A DNA stretch of 64,000 nucleotides from Ancistrus triradiatus. Its lineage: Eukaryota; Chordata; Actinopteri; Siluriformes; Loricariidae. A program made the translations under genes and the position numbers. Shown here one piece after another: positions 35,701 to 47,700 of this stretch (the first letter of the stretch is position 1; every line of letters begins with the position of its first letter). The notes below the pieces were generated by a model. The model was not told where the DNA came from, searched no databases, and saw nothing but the letters and a program-made list of their open reading frames with translations. The stretch lies in assembly GCA_025084515.1 (NCBI GenBank), contig JAJAGP010000784.1, positions 221,609 through 285,608 on the forward strand, in the 5' to 3' direction.

Positions 35701-38700
35701 CATGTCTGAATGACAGAAAGCTAGTATGGCAAAACTAGGGACACCTACTCACAGAAAAGAGAATCGCAGTGGAAAATTGAAACACAGAAAACAAAACATG
35801 GTACCATATTTTTGTTTCAAGTTTTATAAAAGATACAACGATAAGAATTACTGTATTGTACTAGAGCTGGGTATTGGAAAGGACCACACAATATGAAACG
35901 CATCACGATACATGGGTCTCGATATGATTATCTCACAATATATTGCAATACGATCCATATTGCGATATTCCACATAGTTCACCAAAAATATAAACTGTAT
36001 ATATAAAATATAGTGTATATAGTATATACACTGTACTGCGACATCTACAGAAGCAGAGATTGTAGTTTACACCGCAATTAAAATGTGTTTTTTTCTTTCT
36101 TCCAATCTGAAAATCGAAATAGTATATTGCGAAAATAAATATCGCGATACATAGGTGTATCGATTTTTAAGCACAGCCCTAAATATGTTTTGACATTGTC
36201 TTTTAATTCATGTTGCTGTTTAAAATAAAACACTATGTGCAAAGTAGGGAGACTACTGTGTGAATACGATAACGTCCATTTCAATATCTAATACGCAATA
36301 GTAAGTTTAAACCTAGTAGGATTTTAGAATCATTTAGGCCATTATTTTATTTATGTTGTTTCTTAAAGATTTAATGTATTATTGTCTATTGTTTTAATAA
36401 GGAACATGAATGAGTTCTTATTTTATTTTTCAAATGGCTATATTACATTGTCTTTATTTTATTACAAATAAAATTTGAAGAAGTTTTGAATGTTTTTTGA
36501 CACAATTGATTTTGCACCTGTATTTTGTATATTACCGTATATTTCGGACCATAAGGCGCACTTACAATCCTTTAACTTTCTCAAAAATCGACAGTGCACC
36601 TTAAAATGCGGTGCGTCTAATGTATGAATTAATTCTGGTTGTGCTTTCTGACCTAGAACCGATTGTAGATGGTACACGGCGCTCATAAATCTGTCAAAAT
36701 GTTTTAGCATGGTCTTGGTAAGTTACGAAGCTCACGGCCACCGTAGTGCGCAGCATCGCGGAGTAATACGTATGTGCTTCAGCATTAGGGTACGTGCATT
36801 CATTCATTCATTTTCGAAGCGGATTTCAAACCCAACGCTATCAGTCACGCAGTACAACATGGACATAGAGCAGCTGCGAGAGAATTCAACATTAACGAAT
36901 CAATGGTACGGAAGTGGAGGAAGCAAGAAGACGCCCTGCGCCAGGTAAAGACCAAACTGAGCTTCTGACAGAACTTAAGAGTTTTGTTTCATTTCATGCG
37001 CCTTATAATGTATGAAAATATACCCGTTAGAAGTCGATCATTGATATCGCGCCTTATAACCCGAAAAATACGATAGATCAAATAAGGTCTGATGGAGTTA
37101 CTCACTACTTGAGTAGTATTTTTACTAGGTACTTTCCTACTAATTATTATTTTAAAGTGACTACTTTTAACTGAGTTTTTGGCTACTCTGGCTAACAATC
37201 AATGAAAAGGAACTTTAACATTAAAAAACCACCACTGACCTGGTTTTATTTGGGTGGAGTTGGACCATTCTCAAAATTTTAAGGACACTCACATTAGCGA
37301 GTGTTGCTTACGCACTCTTAGCTTACCACCCCCGTCGATATTTTAGACCGACTGTGTTTTCCTGCGTACCTGTCAGCCTGTTTTTCGTCACGGTGACCTC
37401 CGTGAGTGCTTTCTGCAGGTCTTCATTCCTGGAGTTGGTCTCAGACAGCAAATCCTCCAGCTTCTTCAGCTGCGTGTCGGTGGACGCCTGGTATTAACCA
37501 CACAATCGTAAAGCATCACGTTAACTTTGATCAAAGTGGCTGGAATTCTCTTCGCGTCGGGACAGCGCTGCCTGAAACCTCTCGTCGCAACGAGGGTCCT
37601 AGACTTTACATCTCCCACTTACCCCTTTCTTTTTGCCTACCTCCCTGCTCCCCCCTTCTCCACCGCTACTCCGACCTTATCCGACATCCGTTTTTTATGT
37701 TCAAACCTTTTCTCCTTTCATAGCCTTTCTTTCATTCCCGCTATCGCTCATGCCTACGTGCTCTTCTGCCCTTTCTCCTAGTCGTCCCAGCCGCTCTTCC
37801 CTTCTGTTGTTTTCAATCTTTCCCAACCCCCATTCCTCTCCTCTTCATAATCTACGGCATTCCTTCGCTCGGAACAGCGCTGACTGAAACCATCTCAGCA
37901 ACGAGGGTCCTGACGTACATCATTTAGACAGGTATGTGGTTGGTAAAGACAATAAAACAATCCCAGACTTCTTATGGGCGATCATGGGCAAGAAGACAAA
38001 AAGTAGGCCAGAATATAAGCCAGGGAGTGAGGGATATAACCAGTATTTCCACACAAAATCTAAAGTGTCCTGTTTCTCGGAGAGTAAAGATTTTCTGTTC
38101 AAATGAACCAAGCACTTGAAATTGCAGTACTTGCACAATATCTGCAAGGTCAAGCACCAATGTATAAAGAATGGCTAAAGAGGAAACAGCTTGAGTCTTG
38201 GGGTTTAAGGGTTTGGCTTGTGGGGTGTTGTGATCAAACAGTACAAAATGTTAGCCAGATTTTTCCCACATTATACTATTAAAATAAATAGCATGTCCCA
38301 AGGCCGATTCTCCCAGCCCAACATTTTGGTCTGTGTTTGTTTTATTACAGTAATTCTCTCACCAGTGATCATTTGTATTAGCCAGCATATAAAGCATTAC
38401 AATGGGAGTTTATTTTTGGATATATTATATGAACATTATCAGTTCGTTTCATTGGCTTAAATGTACGTTCCCCGGCGGAGGAATGCGCCGACAAAACCAA
38501 AGACAGCAGCATTCGAGTAGCAAGTCCTGATTTCATGGAGAAACTGTGGTGCCAGGGGAAAAAATGCGAACCACAGTCTCCGATATGGGGCTTGCAGCTT
38601 CATGCATCACTGAAGCAGGTGGATTTAGCTGTAAAAACCAGATCGATAGTATCGGGCAAAAGATTGGGCACAAACGGGTTTTAACAAAAATGCCACAATG

Positions 38701-41700
38701 CACATCGTACATTTGTTACACCATCGATGAAGTTGCATTCTTTGAACACCAGTTCATAACAGCAATCATACGTCATGCTAAAGTACACATTATTTTGGAT
38801 TGTTATTCCTCAGGACATAAAAAATGTTTTCAGTCGGTTATTTTAGATACAGTGAAACTACAACAGAACATTTTATTTACAATTTACCCAAGAGCACAAT
38901 CTTAGCCACCTCCTCTATTCAAGGATGGGCGTTCCCTTTTCATGTAGAGGGAGCCAAGAGGCAATCTACGTGAAAAGGAAACGCCCACCTGTGTTGAAAA
39001 GAGGAGGTGGTTAAGAATACACCTATTACCATCTTACAATGCCATGATTGCAGCTATTCCCCAATCCTATGTGAATAGCACATTAGATATAATGTTGACA
39101 GAACTCCTGGTAGCCTAGCGGTTAAGGTATTGGACTCTGGATAAGAAGGTCCAGCGATCAAACCCCACTTCTACCAAGCTTTCACTGTTGGGTCCTTGAG
39201 CAAAGGCCATTAACCCACAATTGCTTGGATTGTGAAATGGTTTCAGTTGTAAGTTGCTCTGGAAAAAAAAAGGGTGCCTGCTAAAATGACATAAATGTAA
39301 AATGAACAAACAGCCATGCCAATTTGCACATGAAAAACTGATCTCCAGTCGGCAGTGGTGCTGATATCGGTCGTTTTGCAAATGTGCATAAGCTTGGGGA
39401 CATTTTCCCAACTAGCTGAAACTGAAGAAATCACGTGACAAACTGACTTAACTTTCTGGGGCTATGGTTTCGGTTTCTGAACCTTGGCCTTCTGCAGGGT
39501 CTCCAGAGACGCTGCTTAAGTCGTCCCACCTCCAGCAACAGACTCTTGTTTCTCCTTCTCCAATTTGGCACGGGTGCCTCTGCAGACACTCACACTGCTC
39601 ACTCAGCTCGGTCAGAGCATCTCCGTGCCGCTTCCTCAGAGCCCACGGCCACCGTTTCGGCCTGCGCCGATGACTCCTCCAGCTCCCGCCTCAGTCTCTG
39701 CAGCTCTGCTTCACGCTTCTTGTTCATCGCCATCTAAGAACAGATAGAGCCGGTGAGGCTGATGAAAACTTTACATTACTTACATTATTTAGAGCAATAG
39801 AGCAATGGTTCCCAACCTTTTTTTTCCTTGGAGCCCCCCTACGAGTATCTAAGAAAAGCCCGCAAAACCACACTGAAAAAAAATACAGTGATTCATTGCA
39901 AATATTAGTGGCAAAAATTAATAGCTTATTTCCTTTCTCTCTTTGGATTCCATTTGTAGTTTTTTTTCCCCTTTTTTCATTTGGGCTCCTGGTTGAAGAC
40001 AGCTAAACTGTTTAAAAATAAAAACAATATAATTTAAGGAATTTCATATATAGATTGTTTAAGTAGGTATGTTATTTTATTTTTATTTAACATGTTCAAA
40101 TTGTAATTTGACAAACTCGGAGCACCTCAGATGTCTGCTAGGTTGGGAACCATTTATTAGAGTATTGTACGGCAAACACACCTGCGAGGCTGTGGCACCA
40201 CCGGCCTCCTCCAACGGTCCGTTCATATCATCCAGCTCTCGCGTCAGGTCGGGGACCGTTGCTTCTCACAACCTGAGAAGTCAGCAACGAAATGTTACGG
40301 TTACTTTTGTCTTGCTTGTACAGATTGTTTTTTGTTGATACACAACCATGGGTTGATGGATTTACGCTGCAGATGTGGTGCTAGTCAAGTGTGGATTAAG
40401 GGCAAACCGTGGAGTGTTTCTGGTGTCGGTGTGTGTGTGGCATGAGCATGACATTCATTGCCCCAGTGTTTACAGAATAGCGAGAGAAAGAGAGGGATTA
40501 AGGTTATTTAGACAGTCCACAGCATGAGTGCTGCTAGTGGACAGATGTAAGGTTGTCATGAAGGTCTAGTAACAACATTAGATTTAACCACAGAATAATC
40601 CCTTTATACGTTTACTTTTGGGTTAAGCCATCATAGCATTGTGAATGTAAGGCCAACGATTACAGTATATACTGACCGTATAATACCAGGGATTAATTAT
40701 ATACACGTATAGAGTCCTTCATATTGTACACTATACAGACAAAAGTTTGTGGAACACCCATTCTAATTAGTCTGCTATGTCATTTCTGCAACACTCACTA
40801 GTAACATATTCATAATATAAAGCGTTTACATTGACAAAAAGAATGGGTTATTCTGATTCCCCACCATCCTCAGTATTATACGATTATAGGTTTCCGCCTC
40901 CAACAAGTCAGTCAACTCTTGTGCACAGAGAAACTGGTTTGCCACTTTGATCGAGAATGTGGCTGACTTGCACAGAACCTTGATCTCAACTCCATCAGAC
41001 ACCTTTGAAAAGCTCTCTGGAATGCCAAAAGTGAGCCAGGGCTTAGTGTCTAACATCAAAAGCCGACCTCATAGTCATGCTCCAACATCGAATGGAAAGT
41101 CCTTTTAGAAGAACAAACGCTGTTTAGAGCGGCAAAAGGTCCTGGGCAAAACTTCATACTAAAATAAACACTAAAACTTTTGGTCTATACATTGTATCTA
41201 TAACTATATCTGATTGAGTGGTGTTGTCCAGCCTGAAGTAGTGTGAATGTAATGGGAAAAAACTTGTAAAGTCAGCAAACAAAGACATCCCAATGAAAAA
41301 CATTTACATTACATTTACAGCATTTAGCAGAGACGCCCTTATCCAGAGACGGACTTACAATTGGTACAGTATTACAATCCAAGCAATTGTGGGTTAAAGG
41401 GTCTTGCTCAAGGACCCAACAGTGGCAGCTTGGCAGAGGTGGGATTTGAACCCTGGACCTTCCGGTTCAGAGTCCAGTACCTTAACCGCTAGGCTACCAC
41501 AGTCCAAAACAAATGAGTATTTGTTTGTATGACCTCGTCTGCCCTGGTAGAAAAGTCAAGATAAGTCAAATTTATTTATATAGCACTTTTTACAATGGAG
41601 CATCTTCTCAATGCAGCTTTAAAGGTCTCTAAGCTCACAGTCCTACTTGAGCAAGTCTATGGTGACAATGGCAAGGCAGAACTCCCTAAATGGTACAAGG

Positions 41701-44700
41701 ATGAAAGCTTGGGAGGACCAAGACTCAAAAAGGGACTCAACATCAATAGGCAGGCTGTGAAAAGTGATGAGAAAAGTCAAGAGAAAAGGCACCGCAGACC
41801 TACAACCAGACTCCAGTACTGTAGAAGCTGATGGGAAGTTCTAGAAGCTCCCTATCAGCTTTTAGAACTGAAGAATCCCCTCGGATGAGAGATGAAATGT
41901 CTTCAAGAAGAAAAAAGAAGTCCAGTTGCTTTCAACTCAACACTCAAGTCTACCATGACCTGGATGACTGAGAGTTTCACTGGGTTTAATTCTGTGCTGC
42001 ATTAAATTTCAGGGTTGTTGGGAAAAACCATGGGAAAAAAGCCACCAGGTCAATGGAAAAAAGCCCCAAAAAAGCCAAGTCTCGAAGGATAAGCGGATCT
42101 GTGTTGCGTGCATGCACAGAATGGAAAAAAACGATCGAAATCCGACCAATGGGACACATGCGCTGAGGAATCCAATTACTGTGATCATATCCAGCTCTCT
42201 TTATCGGAATTCATACTCTGATTTCCAGACCTTAATCCAATCTGTGAAATCTAAGGATGCTATTTACATGGTCACTTGAATATCTATTGAATAAATATAA
42301 GTGCATGTACACACACTCATTGTAGATTTTCTTTACAGGAAACTTAAACGTGACGTATCTGCCCATTTTAATAAATGATACTAAGTTCAGAGTCACTATA
42401 AATCACTTGCAGATCATCTGTCCAAGCCGTTGCACATGCCAAATTGTATGATATGTTAAAAAAACTATTCCTTAAAAGTTGCTGAAATATGTCATGTCTT
42501 AAGTCTCTTCCCATTAGAAAGTCTAGAAAACATGACACTTGACTGCGGTGTCGGAACTAGTGCTGTACATTAAACAAGTTTTGGCAAGCATCTCCTTTCA
42601 TGCTAAGATCTTTATTACTGGAGATTGACAACACTCATGTATTTTAAACGCTTATTCCCAGAATCAACATCTGCCTTCAGACTTTCACTCTGAGTCCATT
42701 GGTTTTCTGTTGCTCGGGAAAATGTGTTGAAGCGATTTGTTTGCGGTGTCGCCCATGCACTACAGATGTGGTGAACAGAGATTTGAGTCGAGAAAGCCTC
42801 AAGAAACGGAGTATTAAAAATCTAAAACGCAAGCAACACCATGCTCCAGCGTATAAATAAGCACACATATCCAAGCAAATGTGTGTTTCCAGAGCTGGAG
42901 CCAACAATCAAATTAAAATTAGACCAATTTTAGCCTTAGAAGAGACAGACTAAAGAAAAATTGGGTTTCATGCAATGCTGAAGCCGATCCTTTCATCGTA
43001 CAGTCATTAAGGCCGGCTGAACCGGGTCGACTACCGGATAATGGTGGCTGTTTGTTTCGTGTAGAGCTGAAAACAAATGAAATAAGACAGAGTCAAGTTT
43101 TATGGTGCTGTTAAAAAAGCCTGCTATCGTGACCCATGCAACCTTGTTTGTCCTCAAACTTAAGTGAAAACAGCCCGGCGACTCCCAGGATAGGGTTCGC
43201 CCTATAGGCCGGGGGAAGATCAATAACTGCTAATGGGCCTTTGCCTTCCCAAGGGTCACACACCACCAATAAATCACTGTGTCAAAAATCACTTCAGTTC
43301 ACTCATCTGCCAAACAGTCATTTGTGAAGATTAAGAGGTTAAGAGGAGGTTAGGTGCATAACCACCCACCTAAAAACTATGAGGCAGTATCGCTCTTTGG
43401 TAAGTTCAAATCCAAGCTGTTGGGCTGTTGAGCAACGCCCTTAACCCACAAGGACTCGACAACAACCATTGAATTGTCCCTGTATAAGGGCATCTGCTCC
43501 GAATGTAAATCACTCTGAGGGTGTCCAGCCCACGTGATTTTATCGGTGTGCACAGAACAATGACAGGACTGTGTGGATCTGTGCTTTGCGTGATCCTTAG
43601 AGCGCAGGAAGGGGGTCTACGGAGGCAAATGTAAGCATGAAGAGACGCATGTCTGTGCATGACTCTTCTCACTCTGGCTTAAGCCGAGTGAATGGCAGAA
43701 CAATTCTCCAGAAAAAAATGCCACCCAGCATGGAGATAGCACGGCCTCAAGGCACGTCGGCCTCTTAAACTGTCATGTAGTTGTGTCACGTACTGTATGT
43801 ACAGTACTGTGCAAAAGTCTTAGGCCACCTTCAGATTAGATGTACCATTGTTTTAGCAACGGTATAATGACCATGTAGCCTTAATAATCAGTCTCTTTAT
43901 TAAAATACAACCACAATATACAATACAACCAGCCCATAAGCTCCGTACCTGAGCATTTAGAACCACCTAGCTCTGTACCTGAGCTTGCCGTGCCCATTAG
44001 CCGTACCTGAGCACGTAAGCTCCGTACTTCGTTAGAGGCCAGCGTCGACTCAATATGGCGGCGTGAGCACGCTTGGCTCGATCGCACATGCGTCAGTTCC
44101 AATTTGGCGTTATGAGTGAAAGTGGCGACACCTGTTGATGGACCTATTTAAGCTCACTCACCATTGGGCTCACAAAGGTCACATCTTTGGTTTCGCAGCA
44201 AGCTACACGCTTCAGCATCGCGCAGCTGCATCAGCCCTCACCCGGCTTTGATCGCTTTCTGGAGCGGTTTTTGTTTGGCTAAAGTGGTGAGTATTTAGTG
44301 TGACCTCCCATATGCATGAGCAACAGCAGCATCTGACAACTTCATCAGGATGCCAAGTTGAGCAGCCCGAAGAATGTTGAACATAAATGGTCTTTTTGGA
44401 AGAGTTGCACCCAAGGAACCACTTCTTCCAAAGGGGAACAGGGTGAAAAAGCTAAGATATGCTAATGCTCACAAAGATTGGAATGGAGACCGGTGGAAAA
44501 GGAGTACTATGGAGTGACAAATCCAAATTAAACAAATTAACTCTAGACAATCTGTCATATATGGTCATTATACCATTGCTAAAACAACAAATATAATGGT
44601 GGGCAAAGACTTTTGCACAGTACTCTATATCACGTCCCACAGAAATCTGTTAGTACAGTGGTATTCTGCCTACAGTACAGTACCACTCCCTCATAGGCTC

Positions 44701-47700
44701 TGCATGTCCTCCCCATGTCTGTGTGGGTTTACTCCAGTTTCCTCCCACAGTCCAAAGGCATGTGTGTTAGGTTTTGATTACTCTAAATTGGCATTGACTT
44801 AATATACATACAGTATACATACAGTATATATAAAATAGAGCCCAAATCTAACGTGCTTAATTTGTGAAAAATGGTGTAAATACGAAAATCTGGCAACGCA
44901 GCACCTTAAATGAATACCATCACTGGGAGCCTGTGATATTTACAATGGCTCCTACCAAATCCCCTTCTTTCATATGTCAAAACAAGCTCACATACAGTGA
45001 TTATCTTAAACTGAAGCAGACTTTCTCTTGACAGTCAACATCGAAGTGTTTCTAAGTGCTTTAAAAGACATACCATGACGGACATAAATCAAGAGCTCAT
45101 CCCTCACCGCTGGACCTTGGCGCATCGGGCTCTGAAAGCTCTTGGGGAGACTTTGATGGACAGGCTTGGACTGTATTGATTTAACCCCCACCCTCCCCCG
45201 GCTGTATTATCCCAGGTGCAATTCGTTTGGGCTGGACCAGATGAGTGCTCTTCAGCTTTACCCTAATCTTCAGAATGTGTACACAAACACATTATATTAT
45301 ATTATATATATATGAATGTAGTATAATACATAGTAAGAATACTATGAAGAGACTCAGTATTAGTTTGAAGATATGTCTGTTAAATCTCCAGTAAGTAAGA
45401 CTATAGTACTGAGAAAGCCTTACAGAGTGATTTCCACAATTTTTTTAAGCAACTCAAAATTATTACTTTAAATATTTAACTACCCACATGCACTATTTTC
45501 GACCATCCAATTAACGTCTGTTCACTTTAGTGACAATAACAAACAACAAGAGGGGAAAAAAATGTGTCTTTTAACTCCAGATGTTGTGGCTCTAAACAGC
45601 TGGTCACCTCAGCAGCCAATCAGTGCTGTGGTAGCCTAGCGGGTAAGGTACTGGACTATGGACCAGAAGGTCCAGGGTTCAAATCCCACCTCTGCCAAGC
45701 TGCCACTGTTGGGTCCTTGAGCAAGGCCCTTAACCCACAATTGCTTGGATTGTAAGACTGGATCAATTGTAAGTCGCTCTGGATAAGGGCGTCTGCTAAA
45801 TGCTGTAAATGTAAATGTAAATGCTGTGAATCCATGAGCAGAGGTGGGAGTTTAAGAGCAGAAGTCCATCATTCGTGTGTAAAACCCCATTACCGGTCAT
45901 GTACTAGCCCTTCTTGTTAGCTTGCGTTTGGAATAGAGACTGTTCTAACTCGGCTGGTGTGTTTAGAGACTTTTGATAACAAGCTGTAAATGTGGTTCTT
46001 AAGTGTATGTTCTTGTCCTTGTAAGGAGTACTCCTTTGTTCATCCCACCCACTACCTGCATATTCTCTCTAGCCTATAACTATACAGTGATTCACGTTCA
46101 CTTGTTGAGTTTCATCTGGCTGATCTTCCGTGTTGTTCGTAATGGTGTCTATCAATGCATTTTTGGTTTCCGTCAAACAAAAGTATCAGGTCAACCATAC
46201 CATCCTCTTAAGTGGTTCAACAAACATGAGCCACGTTTAATGGAAGCCAAAGGACGCCTATTACTAACCACTAAGCATGGTGAAGATCTACAATAGTATG
46301 GGCAGCCATTTGATGGAAATCAACAGGTCCAGTCATATAACAGCTTGCAAATGCAAGGCAGGTTATTTTTTGCTTTTTGGATTTTAGCACCATTATACCT
46401 TGAGACGCCCTGGAGCGTAGACTTTGTATGGACTGGATCTCCACCTCTTTCACCACTCAAAATAGATCTCACCAAAAAACAATTCTGAACTTCAGTGGGA
46501 TTTTAAGCTAGGTCTTTTCCAAGTAAATACATTGTTAGAGAGTCTGAGTTAGAGCAAGGTATGCATTCCAAGGAGTATCATTTTGGCATTAACTCCTAAC
46601 TACGCGCGCTTAACTAAAAGCTGTATATGTGTCTGTGTAATTACTCGGAATTTTAAAAATGCAAGTACATCTGGCAACACGTTTCCAGTTCAAATTGAGA
46701 CCACTAGTGAAAGTGCTTCGATTTTGCATTTTTTCCTCAGATTTAATACATTTTTTTTACACCAATTCATATAATCAGGGTAAGAAGCTGAATCTGCAGA
46801 ATTTTTCATATTTGGTATTCCACGTTTTGCTCCGAAGTGCAAAATCTGATGACCCATGTTATTCCAGCATGATTTCACAATACCAGTGCTCCCTGATTTG
46901 CGATAGGGATACTTTCCGACAAATCCATCGCACGCTGAATTTATCGTAAACGAAGATTTTAATATACACCATATATATCATACAGTAGCTTAGCCTACCT
47001 TAAACATGCTTAAAACTTACATTAACCTACAGTTGCGCACAATCACTAACATAAACCTTATTTAATAATAAAGTGTCGAATATTTCAGGTGAATTTACTT
47101 ACTAATGTACTGAAAAAAGTCGAAATTAAAAAAATCAGAGCACGGTTTCTGTTTCTATATATCTTAAAATGTGGCGTACCTGTGTTCCAAAGAGCATCTC
47201 ATGAGGTTATTGAATGTGTGGGTTGGTCTAAACCCAAAAGTGCACACAGTATATGATTTGGGTTACCTTTGCCCTCATTGCTCTTTCTGCCTCCAGTTCC
47301 TCCTCCAGTTCTTCGATGCGGACCTACAGATGGAGGCGAAAAATATTTACTAGAAATTCTCAAAAACCCTCAAACTGAATCAAACACTCATGTTCAGCTT
47401 CACACCATGAGCAAGACGATCAATCAGTGCCACGGGACAATGCCCCCGGCCCTACGTTTCCGATTGTACGTGGACAACATCTGCTACGGCTATTATCGTT
47501 TAGAAAAATAAAACGTCTGGTGGTAAGAAACTTTTCTCCAGCTGCTCAGCACAAATGTTTAGTCTGTCAACTTTCGCCAAAGACGTTCGCACCGCCCTTT
47601 TGTTGTCTGGGTGTTTTCCATGTCGTGTTCCCCGAACGGCTTGCCGTTCATGTGTGGCAGGGCTGTGGTGAGCAACTCTCTAAGAAGCCCTGCGTTCTGT

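Noticed and set aside
37406..37887. Overlapping plus-strand frames of 84-105 codons
   Set aside because: They fall in the C/T-rich segment between direct repeats and opposite a myosin exon; composition artefact.
46003..46296. Open frame of 97 codons near 46 kb
   Set aside because: It is part of an unclassified dispersed repeat; no family match or splice context.
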